Of a stretch of DNA of 64,000 nucleotides, positions 1-9,144 are shown piece by piece. A model generated the notes under the pieces. That model ran no database searches, had not been told where the DNA came from, and saw only the letters and a program-made list of their open reading frames with translations. The translations under genes and the position numbers were made by a program. Every line of letters starts with the position of its first letter. Within the stretch, counting starts at the first letter, position 1. The stretch spans positions 4,303,501 through 4,367,500 of the forward strand of contig NZ_CP130831.1 of the NCBI RefSeq assembly GCF_030549525.1, given 5' to 3'. This DNA comes from Stenotrophomonas sp. 704A1. Its GTDB lineage: Bacteria; Pseudomonadota; Gammaproteobacteria; Xanthomonadales; Xanthomonadaceae.

Positions 1-1
1 G

Positions 2-388
2 ATGCCCAAGGGCGAGATCCGCCGGGTGCCGGTGCTGGGCTTCTTCGCCGGCCTGCTGGATGCCAGCGGCGGTGGCGGCTGGGGCCCGGTGGCCACCTCC
101 ACCCTGCTCGCCCGTGGCGGCCAGGCGCGGACCACCATCGGCACGGTCAATGCCGCTGAATTCGTGGTCACCGTGACCATTTCCGCCACGTTCCTGCTGT
201 CGATGGGCCTGCAGCACCTGCAGATCGTCGCCGGCCTGCTGGTCGGCGGCATGATGGCCGCACCGGTGGCGGCGATGCTGGTCAAACGGGTGAAGGAGCG
301 CTGGGTGCTGGTCGCCGTGGGTGTGCTGGTGCTGGGCATCAGCCTGTTCCAGATCGGCCATGCGGTGTACGGCCACCTGTACCGCTGA
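2..388 (+). CDS. TauE/SafE-type permease, C-terminal fragment
   Basis: The window opens inside this gene. The 128 visible residues hold three or four hydrophobic segments and resemble the C-terminal half of TauE/SafE (sulfite exporter/UPF0721) permeases, including a glycine-rich stretch GGGGWGPV near residues 23-30 that is typical of the second repeat of that family. The ATG at base 2 is almost certainly not the start; the family is usually about 250-270 residues, so roughly half lies upstream of the window. A GTAG-type palindrome follows the stop. The substrate cannot be told from the sequence. Confidence 0.75.
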   Translation: MPKGEIRRVPVLGFFAGLLDASGGGGWGPVATSTLLARGGQARTTIGTVNAAEFVVTVTISATFLLSMGLQHLQIVAGLLVGGMMAAPVAAMLVKRVKERWVLVAVGVLVLGISLFQIGHAVYGHLYR

Positions 389-394
389 CCGTCC

Positions 395-416
395 GCCGGG
401 CATGGCCCGGCGCTAC
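395..416 (-). repeat. GTAG palindrome (SMAG/REP-like)
   Basis: An imperfect palindrome, GCCGGGC-ATG-GCCCGGC followed by GCTAC, which reads GTAG at its head on the minus strand. It sits between two convergent genes. The same unit recurs near 20.65, 45.25, 45.95, 48.9, 49.35 and 52.4 kb. S. maltophilia is known for small GTAG-headed REP elements (SMAGs); the assignment is by resemblance. Confidence 0.7.
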
Positions 417-449
417 CCCCGCCGCTTCCGGTAACGCCGGGGGATCCGT

Positions 450-1166
450 CTACGCCTTCTCGCCGCCGCGGTCGACGCAGCCCCAGTTGAGGATGCGGGT
501 TCCGGCCGGCAGCACGCTGCGGAAGAAGGCCACCTTGGCCGGCTTCGGATTGACCACCACCGGGGCCTTGGCCGCCAGCAGCAGGGGCAGATCGGCCGTG
601 CTGTCGGAGTAGGCGATATCGATGTCGCCGTAGCCGCGCTCGCGCAGCATGCGCATCTTTTCCTCGTTGTGGCAGTGCCGGGTCGGGCCGACGCCGCCCA
701 GGCGCGGGCCGACTTCGGTGCCGATCACCGGCACGTCCTGGTGGGCGACGAACGCCAGGATCGCGCGCGCCAGTTCCGGCGGCGCGCCGGTGGCCACCAC
801 CACGCGATCGCCCCTGGCCCGGTGCGCGGCAAAGACCTCCAGCGCCTGCGGCAGCAGCTTGGCCCGCATCTGCGCCTCATGCCGGATCACGTAGGCATCG
901 ATCACCCGGTTGAACTCCCGCGCCCGGTGCAGGCCGAAACTGCCGATCCACACATAGATCGAAATGCCGGCGCGGCGGGTGGGCAGCATCGCCACCATCG
1001 GTCCGGCGATCGGGGTGACCAGCAGCGCCGCCAGCATCCGCAGCGGGTTGCGCTTGATCAGCGAGGCAAACAGATGGGTGCCCGAATCGCCGTCGTACAG
1101 CGTGTGGTCGAAGTCGAAGACCACCAGCGGCGCATCCTCGCGCGGCGTTGGATAGTGCGTTTTCAT
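450..1166 (-). CDS. HAD-IB family phosphatase
   Basis: A 238-residue haloacid dehalogenase superfamily hydrolase of the SerB-like IB subfamily. Motif I is DFDHT at residues 18-22 (Asp nucleophile and the second Asp two residues later), motif II is the VVVATGAPP stretch near residue 125, and motif IV is the [10 protein letters not shown] stretch near residue 186. Such enzymes dephosphorylate small phosphometabolites; the substrate is unknown here. The start codon overlaps the trpC stop by 4 bases (ATGA), so it is translationally coupled as the last gene of the trpG-trpD-trpC cluster. No transmembrane segment beyond a hydrophobic patch near residues 40-60 is obvious. Confidence 0.85.
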   Translation of the reverse strand: MKTHYPTPREDAPLVVFDFDHTLYDGDSGTHLFASLIKRNPLRMLAALLVTPIAGPMVAMLPTRRAGISIYVWIGSFGLHRAREFNRVIDAYVIRHEAQMRAKLLPQALEVFAAHRARGDRVVVATGAPPELARAILAFVAHQDVPVIGTEVGPRLGGVGPTRHCHNEEKMRMLRERGYGDIDIAYSDSTADLPLLLAAKAPVVVNPKPAKVAFFRSVLPAGTRILNWGCVDRGGEKA

Positions 1167-1957
1167 GCCGCGAAGAATAGCTGACGCAGGCCCTCGCCCG
1201 GCTCTTCCACGCGCATGAAGGCCTCGCCGACCAGGAACCCGTGGATGCCGGCATCGCGCATCAGGGCCACGTCCTGCGGGCCGAGGATGCCGCTCTCGGT
1301 GACCAGCAGGCGGTCGCGTGGCACGGCGTTGCGCATGTCCAGCGTGGTCTGCAGCGAGACTTCGAAGGTGCGCAGGTTGCGGTTGTTGATGCCGATCATC
1401 GGCGCCGGCACCTGCAGCGCGCGCTCCAGCTCGTCGATGTCGTGCACTTCCACCAGCACGTCCATGCCCAGCGACATCGCCAGTTCGGACAGGGTGGCCA
1501 GCTGGGTGTCATCCAGCGCGGCGACGATCAGCAGGATGCAGTCGGCGCCCAGCACGCGCGCCTCGACCACCTGATAGGGGTCGATCACGAAGTCCTTGCG
1601 CAGCACCGGCAGCGTGCAGGCGTCGCGGGCCTGCTGCAGGTAGGCGTCGGCCCCCTGGAAGAAATCGACATCGGTCAGCACCGACAGGCAGCTGGCACCA
1701 CCGAACTCGTAGCTCACGGCGATGTCGGCCGGGCGGAAGTCGGGGCGGATCACGCCCTTGGACGGACTGGCCTTCTTCACCTCGGCGATCACCGCCGGAT
1801 CGCCATTGGCGATCGCCGCCTGCAGCGCACGCACGAAGCCACGGACCGGGGGGGCGCTGGCCAGTGCGGCCTGCAGCGCCTCGAGCGGGCGCTGGGCGCG
1901 GCGCTGGGCCACTTCTTCGGCCTTGCGGGCCAGGATCGTCTGCAGGATGTCACTCAT
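1163..1957 (-). CDS. trpC: Indole-3-glycerol phosphate synthase
   Basis: 264 residues, the usual length for monofunctional TrpC, which closes the indole ring of indole-3-glycerol phosphate from CdRP in tryptophan synthesis. Family motifs are clear: [11 protein letters not shown] near residue 57 (catalytic Lys and phosphate-binding Ser), [12 protein letters not shown] in the middle, [11 protein letters not shown] and the [14 protein letters not shown] phosphate-binding end. The ATG at 1957 is chosen because homologous TrpC sequence begins just there, although the frame stays open upstream. It lies 74 bases after trpD and overlaps the HAD phosphatase by 4 bases, so the genes probably form one transcript. 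Confidence 0.97.
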   Translation of the reverse strand: MSDILQTILARKAEEVAQRRAQRPLEALQAALASAPPVRGFVRALQAAIANGDPAVIAEVKKASPSKGVIRPDFRPADIAVSYEFGGASCLSVLTDVDFFQGADAYLQQARDACTLPVLRKDFVIDPYQVVEARVLGADCILLIVAALDDTQLATLSELAMSLGMDVLVEVHDIDELERALQVPAPMIGINNRNLRTFEVSLQTTLDMRNAVPRDRLLVTESGILGPQDVALMRDAGIHGFLVGEAFMRVEEPGEGLRQLFFAA

Positions 1958-2031
1958 CGTCGTCGGTTCGGTGCTGGGGCGGTGAGGAGGGCCATTATCG
2001 GCCATCGGATGGGTCAGGCTGAACCGCGTGC

Positions 2032-3063
2032 TCAGGCAGCCAGCACGCGGGTGATGTCGACGTACTGCTGCAGCCGGGCACGGGCGCTGCCGTCGGCGAT
2101 GGCGGCGCGGGCACGGGCCAGGCCATCGCCGATGTCGCTGGCCACCCCGGCCACGTACAGGGCCGCGCCGGCGTTCAGGGCGACGATCTCCAGCGCCGGG
2201 CCGGGCGCGCTGTCCAGCACCGCGCGCAGCATCTGGATGGACTGCTCCGGGCCCTCCACGCGCAGGTTGCGGCTGGCCGACATGGCGATTCCGAAGTCTT
2301 CCGGATGGATCTCGTACTCGCGCACCTTGCCATCGCGCAGCTCGCCGACCAGGGTGCCGGCGCCGAGCGAGATCTCGTCCATGTTGTCGCGGCCCCAGAC
2401 CACCATCGCACGCTCGGTGCCCAGCTCGCGCAGCACGCGTGCCTGGATGCCCACCAGGTCGGGATGGAATACGCCCATCAGCACCGACGGCGCGCTGGCC
2501 GGGTTGGTCAGCGGCCCGAGGATGTTGAAGATGGTGCGCACGCCCATCTCGCGGCGCACCGGCGCCACCACTTTCATCGACGGGTGATGGATCGGCGCGA
2601 ACATGAACCCGATGCCGGTCTGCTCGATGGCCTGCGCGACCTGGTCCGGCTGCAGTTCGATCACCGCGCCCAGCGCTTCCAGCGCATCGGCGCTGCCGGA
2701 CTTGGACGACACGCTGCGGTTGCCGTGCTTGGCCACGCGCGCGCCGGCGGCGGCGGCAACGAACATCGCACAGGTGGAGATGTTGAAGGTGTGCGAGCCA
2801 TCGCCACCCGTGCCGACGATATCGACCAGGTTCGAGGTATCGGCCACCGGCACCGGCCGGGCGAATTCACGCATCACGGTGGCCGCCGCGGCGATCTCGT
2901 CCACGGTCTCCTTCTTTACGCGCAGGCCGGTGAGGATGGCCGCGGTCATCATCGGCGAGACGTCGCCGCGCATGATCTGCCGCATCAGGTCGACCATTTC
3001 GTCGAAGAAGATTTCGCGGTGCTCGATGGTGCGTTGCAGGGCTTCCTGGGGGGAGAAGCTCAT
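2032..3063 (-). CDS. trpD: Anthranilate phosphoribosyltransferase
   Basis: 343 residues, normal for TrpD, which transfers phosphoribose from PRPP to anthranilate. The glycine-rich PRPP site GTGGDG appears near residue 80, followed by [14 protein letters not shown], the [15 protein letters not shown] segment that binds anthranilate and PRPP, and [11 protein letters not shown]. The start is the ATG at 3063 beginning MSFSPQEAL; the frame is open further upstream but overlaps trpG there. It sits 16 bases after trpG and before trpC, the common trpGDC order in gamma-proteobacteria with a separate trpE. Confidence 0.97.
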   Translation of the reverse strand: MSFSPQEALQRTIEHREIFFDEMVDLMRQIMRGDVSPMMTAAILTGLRVKKETVDEIAAAATVMREFARPVPVADTSNLVDIVGTGGDGSHTFNISTCAMFVAAAAGARVAKHGNRSVSSKSGSADALEALGAVIELQPDQVAQAIEQTGIGFMFAPIHHPSMKVVAPVRREMGVRTIFNILGPLTNPASAPSVLMGVFHPDLVGIQARVLRELGTERAMVVWGRDNMDEISLGAGTLVGELRDGKVREYEIHPEDFGIAMSASRNLRVEGPEQSIQMLRAVLDSAPGPALEIVALNAGAALYVAGVASDIGDGLARARAAIADGSARARLQQYVDITRVLAA

Positions 3064-3079
3064 CGGAATGCTCCTTGGA

Positions 3080-3667
3080 TCAGGCCGCCGGGCGCTGCAG
3101 GAAATTGCGCAGCAGGGCGTGGCCGTGTTCGGTGAGGATGGATTCGGGGTGGAACTGCACGCCCTCCACCGGGAACTGGCGGTGGCGCAGGCCCATGATC
3201 TCTTCGATCGAGCCATCCTCGTTCTCGGTCCAGGCGGTCACTTCCAGCGCGTCGGGCAGGCTGTGCTTGTCCACCACCAGCGAGTGGTAGCGGGTGGCCT
3301 GGTAACGGTCCGGCAGGCCGGCGAACACGCCCTTGCCTTCATGCCGGATCGGCGAGGTCTTGCCGTGCATGATGTTGCCGGCACGGATCACCGTGCCGCC
3401 GTAGACCTGGCCGATGCCCTGGTGGCCCAGGCACACGCCGAGGATGGGCGTGGTCGGGCCAAGGCGCTGGATCAGTTCCAGCGACACGCCTGCTTCGTTG
3501 GGCGTGCACGGGCCGGGCGAGATGACGATGCGCTCGGGTTTCTGCGCGGCGATCTCGTCCACGCTCATCGCATCGTTGCGCACCACCTTCACCTCGGCGC
3601 CCAGCGTCTGCAGGTACTGCACGAGGTTGTAGGTGAAGCTGTCGTAGTTGTCGATCATCCACAACAT
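3080..3667 (-). CDS. trpG: Anthranilate synthase component II (glutamine amidotransferase)
   Basis: 195 residues, a class I glutamine amidotransferase that supplies ammonia to TrpE. It starts [16 protein letters not shown], the typical TrpG opening. Catalytic Cys lies in [10 protein letters not shown] and the His-Glu pair in GVQFHPESI. The start at 3667 lies only 2 bases after the stop of the SIMPL gene, so the two are probably cotranscribed. As in related bacteria it might also serve para-aminobenzoate synthase, but that is not decidable here. Confidence 0.96.
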   Translation of the reverse strand: MLWMIDNYDSFTYNLVQYLQTLGAEVKVVRNDAMSVDEIAAQKPERIVISPGPCTPNEAGVSLELIQRLGPTTPILGVCLGHQGIGQVYGGTVIRAGNIMHGKTSPIRHEGKGVFAGLPDRYQATRYHSLVVDKHSLPDALEVTAWTENEDGSIEEIMGLRHRQFPVEGVQFHPESILTEHGHALLRNFLQRPAA

Positions 3668-3669
3668 GG

Positions 3670-4449
3670 TCAGGTTCCGTCGCTTATCAGGAAAATGGCG
3701 TACACGTTTTCGGTGTAGGTGATGGGGCCGGCTTCGATGGACTCCGGTGCAGCGGGCGCCGGTGGCGAGGCCGGTGCGTAACTTCCGGTCACCAAGACAC
3801 GATCGAGATGCTCGCCATCTTCGCCCGGCTGCGGCCATTGCCCGGCCTGGATGCCATAGGCGAAGTCCGGCGCCACATCGGAGATGCTGTACAGGCCGCG
3901 CACGCGGGTTCCATAGGCCTTGGCCAGGCCCTGTGCGGACTCGCGGGTCTTGGCCGCCGCCTCGCCCTTGAGTTCACGGCGCAGCGCGACTTCGCCCGAG
4001 TAGGTCGGGGCCATGCTGCTGACCTGTACGTTCTCGTTGGCCTTCAGCGCGCCCAGCACGTCCTGCATCGCCTTCACGCTGGCGAAGCTGGCGCGCAGCT
4101 GGCGCGACACGCGGGTGCCGATGAAAACCTGCCGGTTCTGCTCATAGCGGGTTGCCGGGCCGATCCGCAGGTTGTCCGCACGCACGCTGCCCTCCACCGC
4201 CTTGTGCTGCTTGAACAGCGCCAGCACGCGGGCGACGTTGTCCTGCACGCGGCGGCGTGCCGCATCTGCGTCCATGTCGGTCTCTTCGATGTTCAACTGC
4301 AGGCCGAACCGGTCCGGCATCACCATGCGCCGCGCCTCGCCCTTCACCAGCAGGTGCGGCTGCGAGGGAATGGTATTGGCCTGCGCCCACGCAGACGGGG
4401 CCATCGTGGCCAGCAGTGACGACCACAGCAATGCGCTCAGCAGCTTCAT
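3670..4449 (-). CDS. SIMPL (DUF541) domain periplasmic protein
   Basis: 259 residues. Residues 1-20 form a signal peptide ending in SAWAQA, so it is exported. The rest looks like the SIMPL/DUF541 fold: [19 protein letters not shown] near the start, a central helical [19 protein letters not shown] region, and a C-terminal strand-rich part. The function of this family is not well defined; members are linked to oxidative or cell-surface stress. The ATG at 4449 follows a good ribosome site AAGGAGT. It is wedged between trpE (67 bases upstream) and trpG (2 bases downstream), which makes it an unusual passenger in the tryptophan cluster. Confidence 0.85.
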   Translation of the reverse strand: MKLLSALLWSSLLATMAPSAWAQANTIPSQPHLLVKGEARRMVMPDRFGLQLNIEETDMDADAARRRVQDNVARVLALFKQHKAVEGSVRADNLRIGPATRYEQNRQVFIGTRVSRQLRASFASVKAMQDVLGALKANENVQVSSMAPTYSGEVALRRELKGEAAAKTRESAQGLAKAYGTRVRGLYSISDVAPDFAYGIQAGQWPQPGEDGEHLDRVLVTGSYAPASPPAPAAPESIEAGPITYTENVYAIFLISDGT

Positions 4450-4516
4450 GCGGTACTCCTTGTCTTCAGTGGGAACAGCGGAAGGTGCCGCGGCGCGGGC
4501 CACGGCACGGGAAGGC

Positions 4517-6007
4517 TTACAGGCCCTTGGCAGCCTGGGCGACGGCACGGAACAACGCGCGGCCCTTGTTCATCGTCTCGTCCCATTCCTTGTCCGGGTC
4601 CGAGTCGTAGACGATGCCGGCGCCGGCCTGCACGTACAGGCGGCCATCCTTGATGACCGCAGTGCGGATCGCGATCGCGGTATCGGCATCGCCGTGCCAG
4701 CCGATGTAGCCGATGCTGCCGGCGTAGACATTGCGCTTGATCGGCTCCAGCTCGCGGATCACTTCCAGCGCACGGATCTTCGGCGCGCCGCTGACCGTAC
4801 CGGCCGGGAACGTGGCGCGCAGCACGTCGGCGTAACTCAGGCCAGGCTGCAGCTGCCCGGTCACTTCGCTGACGATGTGCATGACGTGGCTGTAGCGTTC
4901 GATCACGAACTGCTCGCCCACTTCCACGGTGCCGGGCTGCGAGACGCGGCCGGCGTCGTTGCGGCCGAGGTCGATCAGCATCAGGTGCTCGGCGCGCTCC
5001 TTCGGATCGGCCAGCAGCTCGGCTTCCAGCGCCAGATCCTGCTCGACGGTGGCCCCGCGCGGACGGGTGCCGGCGATCGGACGCACGGTGACTTCGCCCA
5101 CGCCGTCATCAGTATGTTGAAGGCGCACCAGGATCTCCGGTGAGGAGCCGACCACCTGCAGGTCGCCGACATCCAGGAAATACATGTACGGCGACGGGTT
5201 CAATGCACGCAGCGCGCGGTACACATCCACCGGGCGTGCCTTGAACGGCACGCTCAGGCGCTGGCTGAGCACCACCTGGAAGATATCGCCGGCACGGATG
5301 TACTCCTTGCTGCGCTGGACCGCATCGACGAAGCCTTCGCGGGTGAAGCCGGAGATGAAATCGGATTCGTCCAGCACATCGCTGGTCAGCGCTGCCGGGT
5401 ACCCCGCGCCGGGCGCCCGCAGCTTGGCGGTCAGCGCGTCCAGGCGCGCCTGCGCCTGTTCGAAGGCGCCAGCCGCGCGCGGGTCAGCGTGCACGATCAG
5501 GTACAACCGGCCCTTCAGGTTGTCGAACACCGCCAGCTCGTCCGAATGCAGCAGCAGGATGTCCGGCGTGCCCAGCTCATCACGGCCGGCCGGCGGAGCC
5601 AGGCGCGGTTCGATGTAGCCGATGCATTCAAAGCCGAACCAGCCGACCAGGCCACCGGTGAAGCCCGGCAGGCCATCCAGCTTGGGCACCGAATGCGCGC
5701 TGCGCAGCGCCTCGACCTCGGCGAAGGGATCGGCCACCTCGCGGGTGTCCACCACCTGCCCATCCTCGCGCACGGTCAGGGTGTGGCCGTGGAAGGCGTA
5801 CACGCGACGTGCCGGCAGGCCGATGATCGAGTATCGACCAAAGCGCTCGCCGCCTTCGACGGATTCAAACAGGTAGGTATTGGGGCCGTCGGCGAGCTTC
5901 AGATAGACCGAAAGCGGCGTGTCCAGGTCGGACAGCACTTCGCGGACAACGGGGATATGGGTGTGGCCTTCAGCGGCCTGCTGCAGAAACTGGGCGTGCG
6001 AGTTCAA
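4517..6007 (-). CDS. trpE: Anthranilate synthase component I
   Basis: 496 residues from the preferred TTG start. TrpE makes anthranilate from chorismate with TrpG. It has the N-terminal regulatory region (VSVYLKLAD-like segment with TYLFESVEGG, residues about 30-55) and the chorismate-binding domain with FPAGTVSGAPKIRA and AGAGIVYDSDPDKEWDE near the C terminus. No ATG or GTG precedes the conserved sequence. The TTG at 6007 has a strong ribosome site 5 bases upstream, whereas a further TTG at 6055 has none. The long gap to yegS holds a GTAG palindrome and a run of Trp codons on this strand (see findings). Confidence 0.95.
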   Translation of the reverse strand: MNSHAQFLQQAAEGHTHIPVVREVLSDLDTPLSVYLKLADGPNTYLFESVEGGERFGRYSIIGLPARRVYAFHGHTLTVREDGQVVDTREVADPFAEVEALRSAHSVPKLDGLPGFTGGLVGWFGFECIGYIEPRLAPPAGRDELGTPDILLLHSDELAVFDNLKGRLYLIVHADPRAAGAFEQAQARLDALTAKLRAPGAGYPAALTSDVLDESDFISGFTREGFVDAVQRSKEYIRAGDIFQVVLSQRLSVPFKARPVDVYRALRALNPSPYMYFLDVGDLQVVGSSPEILVRLQHTDDGVGEVTVRPIAGTRPRGATVEQDLALEAELLADPKERAEHLMLIDLGRNDAGRVSQPGTVEVGEQFVIERYSHVMHIVSEVTGQLQPGLSYADVLRATFPAGTVSGAPKIRALEVIRELEPIKRNVYAGSIGYIGWHGDADTAIAIRTAVIKDGRLYVQAGAGIVYDSDPDKEWDETMNKGRALFRAVAQAAKGL

Positions 6008-6012
6008 GACGA

Positions 6013-6020
6013 CTTTCCTT
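6013..6020 (-). promoter_or_regulatory. Ribosome-binding site that fixes the TTG start of trpE
   Basis: On the minus strand this reads AAGGAAAG, 5 bases before the TTG at 6007. It decides for that codon rather than the TTG 48 bases upstream. Confidence 0.65.
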
Positions 6021-6224
6021 CCGGGACACAGCGTTATGGGGGCGGACGACGGCAACGGGCCACCATCGCCACCAACGGCGTGCGGAAGAAAGGGTATGCG
6101 GGGTCGTCAGGCTGGACACCCGATGACTGTAACGCAGCCGGGGCGGGAGGGAAACCCTGAGAAACTGAACCGGCCGTGGGGGGCTGAGGAGTTCGGGATG
6201 GCTCGGGGGCCTGGGGCATCGCCG

Positions 6225-6311
6225 GTAGAGTCGACTGTTAGTCGACTGCTGTTGGCGGGACCGCTGAAACCCCCGCGCTGCGCGCGCAAGTCGACTAACA
6301 GTCGACTCTAC
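6225..6311. repeat. SMAG-type dimeric palindrome with 23-base perfect arms
   Basis: Bases 6225-6247 and 6289-6311 are perfect reverse complements; the outer ends read GTAGAGTCGAC and GTCGACTCTAC. Each arm itself contains TCGACTGTTAGTCGA, so each can fold alone as well. The central 41 bases are GC-rich and unpaired. Transcribed from yegS toward trpE it would form a very stable hairpin, possibly limiting read-through or protecting the yegS 3' end. SMAG assignment is by the GTAG heads and the host. Confidence 0.85.
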
Positions 6312-6321
6312 CCCGTGGACG

Positions 6322-7257
6322 CTACCCCTGCCCCGCCAGCAGTGGGCAGCCGACCGGCAGATGCATGCGCACCCTGCCTGCCACGCAGGCGATGCGGAAG
6401 GTGCGCGCCTGCACCGGCTCGCCGTCCAGGTTCAACGTCAGCGCCTGCGGTGCGTCGATCTGCAGCCATGGCAGCTGCGCGCGGGTGGCGACGCGTTCCA
6501 GGGCCGCCTCCTTGCCGCCGGTCAGCATCTGGCCGAGCGTGGCGGCCACCTCGCCTTCCAGTTCCGGCACCACGGTGACATCCAGCAGGCCGTCATCAAT
6601 CAGCGCCTGCGGGCACAGCTGCTGGCCGCCACCGGCCTGGCGGCCGTTGCCGATGCCCAACGCGATGAAGCCACCTTCCCACTGGAAGTCGGGCCCGCTC
6701 AGGCGCGCGATGATCGGTTCGATGCGACCGAGCTTGGCGATGCCGGTGATGACATAGGCCAGCCCCCCGAGCATCTTCTTCAGGCCAGCATCGGTTTCCA
6801 CGGTCACCTGGGTACCGAAGCCACCACTGGCCAGGTTGGCGCACCACCAGGGCGTGCCATCGGCCTCTACGCGCAGCAGGTCGATGGGCCGTGTCGGCAC
6901 CTGCCCGATCAGTCCGAACGCCGCGCCCGGCTCGGCGGGAATGCCGGCCGAGGTGGCGAAGTCGTTGGCGGTGCCCATCGGCACCAGCGCCAGCGAGGGC
7001 AGCGCGTCGGCCGGCTCATCGCGATGGGCCAGGGTTTCGGCCACTGCACTGAGCGTGCCATCGCCCCCGGCAGCCACGATCACATCGATACCGTGGTCGA
7101 TGGCTTCGGCGACATAGCGCTCGGCGTCGCCGTCCTCCCAGGTCACCCGCACTTCCAACTGCACGCCCCGCTCGCGCCAGTGACCGACGGCGTCGCGCAG
7201 CTCCTCGTTGCCTGCGGATTTTCCGTTGAGGATCAGGCGCCAGCGCGGGGTGGTCAT
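6322..7257 (-). CDS. yegS: YegS-type lipid kinase (DAGK catalytic domain)
   Basis: 311 residues, similar in length to E. coli YegS (299). It starts [16 protein letters not shown], the nucleotide-binding opening of the diacylglycerol-kinase-like fold. The ATP-site signature [11 protein letters not shown] is near residue 61, PMGTANDFA near residue 92, and the C-terminal lobe has [12 protein letters not shown] and [10 protein letters not shown]. YegS phosphorylates phosphatidylglycerol in vitro; the natural role is uncertain. It is a single gene transcribed toward trpE with the SMAG palindrome directly after its stop. Confidence 0.9.
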   Translation of the reverse strand: MTTPRWRLILNGKSAGNEELRDAVGHWRERGVQLEVRVTWEDGDAERYVAEAIDHGIDVIVAAGGDGTLSAVAETLAHRDEPADALPSLALVPMGTANDFATSAGIPAEPGAAFGLIGQVPTRPIDLLRVEADGTPWWCANLASGGFGTQVTVETDAGLKKMLGGLAYVITGIAKLGRIEPIIARLSGPDFQWEGGFIALGIGNGRQAGGGQQLCPQALIDDGLLDVTVVPELEGEVAATLGQMLTGGKEAALERVATRAQLPWLQIDAPQALTLNLDGEPVQARTFRIACVAGRVRMHLPVGCPLLAGQG

Positions 7258-7441
7258 GCAGAGCTTCCGGTGAAAGGGCGCTCAGGCTAGCAACACGCTG
7301 TTTGCCAGCGGTGAATGTCACGCAGGTGTCATTCAGCTGCCGGAGAATGGAAGGCCATAGCAGGGACGATGGATGGAGGCAGGATCAGCCTCCCACGCAT
7401 GCAGCAGGGCCGCGCCGGTGTTTGGCGTGGCCTTTTTTTTT
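7258..7441 (+). ncRNA. Candidate small RNA ending in an orphan terminator
   Basis: Both flanking genes are on the minus strand, yet the plus strand here ends in a textbook intrinsic terminator (7408-7441). A second perfect hairpin, GGAGGC-AGGATCA-GCCTCC at 7375-7393, precedes it. No open frame of note and no convincing promoter were seen, so the 5' end is unknown; a TTGCCA at 7302-7307 is an isolated -35-like match. The interval given is the maximal one between yegS and the terminator. Confidence 0.4.
7408..7441 (+). terminator. Strong rho-independent terminator without an upstream plus-strand gene
   Basis: A 9-bp stem (7408-7416 with 7424-7432, one G-U pair), a 7-base loop and nine T residues at 7433-7441. 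On the opposite strand there is no T run, so it cannot terminate the GNAT or yegS transcripts. Confidence 0.8.
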
Positions 7442-7444
7442 GCC

Positions 7445-7936
7445 TCAGCCGTTGGCGAAATCGTGCAGCGCCTGGCCTTCCAGCCGGTACACGGTCCACT
7501 CGTCCTGCGGCTTGGCACCGGCAGCGGTGTAGAACGCGATGGCCGGGGTGTTCCAGTCCAGCACCGACCATTCGAAACGGCCGCAACCTTCGGCCACCGC
7601 CTGCCGCGCGATGTACTTCAACAGCGCCTTGCCTGCGCCGGCGCCGCGCTTGTGCGGGCTCACGTACAGGTCTTCCAGGTAGATGCCCTTGCGGCCCAGC
7701 CAGGTGGAGTAGTTGTAGAAATACACCGCATAGCCGATCGCATCGCCATTGGCCTCGCAGATCAGCGCGCGGGCGGTGGCATCGGCGCCGAACAGACTCT
7801 CGGCAATGCCGATCTCATCGGTCTGCACCGAATGCTCGGCCTTCTCGTAGATCGCCAGTTCGCGGATGAAGCGCAGGATCAGGCCGGCATCGGCGACGGT
7901 GGCCGGGCGGATGGTGAGAACGGCCACCGTGCTCAT
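7445..7936 (-). CDS. GNAT family N-acetyltransferase (diamine acetyltransferase-like)
   Basis: 163 residues with one GNAT domain. The sequence ILRFIRELAIYEKAE near residues 20-34 and the YFYNYSTWLGRKGIYLEDLYV stretch (about residues 72-92) resemble spermidine/spermine N1-acetyltransferase-type members. The acetyl-CoA loop is PHKRGAGAGKALL near residue 95, and LDWNTPAIAFY is the C-terminal motif. The substrate is inferred only by family: polyamines or similar amines. It starts 3 bases after the rpe stop and is likely cotranscribed with rpe. Confidence 0.85.
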   Translation of the reverse strand: MSTVAVLTIRPATVADAGLILRFIRELAIYEKAEHSVQTDEIGIAESLFGADATARALICEANGDAIGYAVYFYNYSTWLGRKGIYLEDLYVSPHKRGAGAGKALLKYIARQAVAEGCGRFEWSVLDWNTPAIAFYTAAGAKPQDEWTVYRLEGQALHDFANG

Positions 7937-7939
7937 GGC

Positions 7940-8617
7940 TCAGCCCCGCGCCGCAGCGACGTTGGCGCGCATCTGCGCGATCACGTCCTGGTAGCTGCTC
8001 TTGGCGTTGAAGATGGCCGAACCGGCGACGAAGGTGTCGGCGCCTGCGGCAGCGATCTCGCCGATGTTGTCGGCCTTCACTCCGCCATCGATTTCCAGCC
8101 GGATGTCACGACCGCTGGCATCGATCTTCTGGCGCACCACGCGCAGCTTGTCCAATGCCGAGGGAATGAAGGCCTGGCCACCGAACCCCGGATTGACCGA
8201 CATCAGCAGCACCAGGTCCAGGTCATCCAGCACCCAGTCGAGGATGTCGACCGGCGTGGCCGGGTTGAGCACGAGGCCCGGCTTGCAGCCCAGCGAGCGG
8301 ATCAGCTGGATGGTGCGGTGCACGTGGCGGCTCGCCTCCGGGTGGAAGCTGATGTAGGTGGCACCGGCCTCGGCGAAGTCCGGAATGATGCGGTCCACCG
8401 GCTCCACCATCAGGTGCACGTCGATCGGCGCGGTGACGCCGTGCTTGCGCAGCGCCTGGCAGACCATCGGGCCGATGGTCAGGTTGGGCACGTAGTGGTT
8501 GTCCATCACGTCGAAATGGACCCAGTCGGCACCCGCGGCGAGGACGTTGTCGACTTCCTCGCCCAGGCGGGCGAAGTTGGCCGAGAGGATGGAGGGAGCG
8601 ATGAGGCAGTTGGACAT
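7940..8617 (-). CDS. rpe: Ribulose-phosphate 3-epimerase
   Basis: 225 residues, the normal size of this TIM-barrel enzyme that interconverts ribulose-5-phosphate and xylulose-5-phosphate in the pentose phosphate pathway. Motifs include APSILSANF at the start, [14 protein letters not shown] (metal-binding His and Asp) near residue 34, HLMVEPVD near 68, [12 protein letters not shown] and EIDGGVK (second Asp), and AGSAIF. It precedes the GNAT gene by 3 bases and lies 56 bases after the DnaJ-domain gene. Confidence 0.97.
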   Translation of the reverse strand: MSNCLIAPSILSANFARLGEEVDNVLAAGADWVHFDVMDNHYVPNLTIGPMVCQALRKHGVTAPIDVHLMVEPVDRIIPDFAEAGATYISFHPEASRHVHRTIQLIRSLGCKPGLVLNPATPVDILDWVLDDLDLVLLMSVNPGFGGQAFIPSALDKLRVVRQKIDASGRDIRLEIDGGVKADNIGEIAAAGADTFVAGSAIFNAKSSYQDVIAQMRANVAAARG

Positions 8618-8673
8618 GGCCGGGGCCTTGGGAACGGGGAAAGGGGTCTCCCGCCCGCAGGCGGGACGCGGGG

Positions 8674-9003
8674 TCAGCGCTTGCGCAGGGTCTTGATGCG
8701 GTCGTAGGCGGCGTTGATCCGCCGCGACTTCTGCTCGGCCTGCTGCTGCAGCTCGGGGGCAGCGCCGCCCAGCTTGTCGGGGTGGTACTGGGAGATCAGC
8801 CGGCGGTAGGCGCGCTCGATCTCGGCATCGGTGGCCTCGGAGGTCAGCCCCAGCTCGCGGTAGGGGTTTTCCTTGTTCAGGCGGAACCAGTCGCTGTCGA
8901 AGGCATGGCCCAGCAGCAGGCCGACCACCGCACCGAACAGCGGATTGGGCCGGAACAGCAGGGCGCCGGCGATGAATCCGAGCAGTTTTCCGTACCAGCG
9001 CAT
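8674..9003 (-). CDS. Membrane-anchored J-domain protein
   Basis: 109 residues from the ATG at 9003, which has GGAG 5 bases upstream; an ATG at 9039 has no such site. An N-terminal segment, [22 protein letters not shown], resembles the glycine-rich membrane region of DjlA. A J-domain fills residues 45-109 with the HPD tripeptide in [10 protein letters not shown], needed to stimulate DnaK ATPase. The central TerB-like domain of DjlA (about 270 residues in E. coli) is absent, so it is a short DjlA-like co-chaperone. It is divergent from purC. Confidence 0.85.
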   Translation of the reverse strand: MRWYGKLLGFIAGALLFRPNPLFGAVVGLLLGHAFDSDWFRLNKENPYRELGLTSEATDAEIERAYRRLISQYHPDKLGGAAPELQQQAEQKSRRINAAYDRIKTLRKR

Positions 9004-9144
9004 GGCGCTCCGGGGTCGACCGACGAAATGGACGCTCATTTTACGTCACAGCGGGCCCGGACGGCTTTACACTAGGCCGCCCGCTGGTCAGCGGGCCCGC
9101 CGGGTCCGTTGGGCAGCCGTATCGACAACGCCCCAGGAGTGCCC

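Larger units (their letters stand above)
6008..6321. other. Gap of 314 bases between yegS and trpE
   Basis: No gene was found. The yegS-proximal part is filled by a 23-base perfect inverted repeat (SMAG). The trpE-proximal part carries the trpE ribosome site and, at 6060-6074 on the minus strand, the codons TGG TGG CGA TGG TGG in one open frame. No U-tract terminator was recognised before trpE. Confidence 0.6.
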
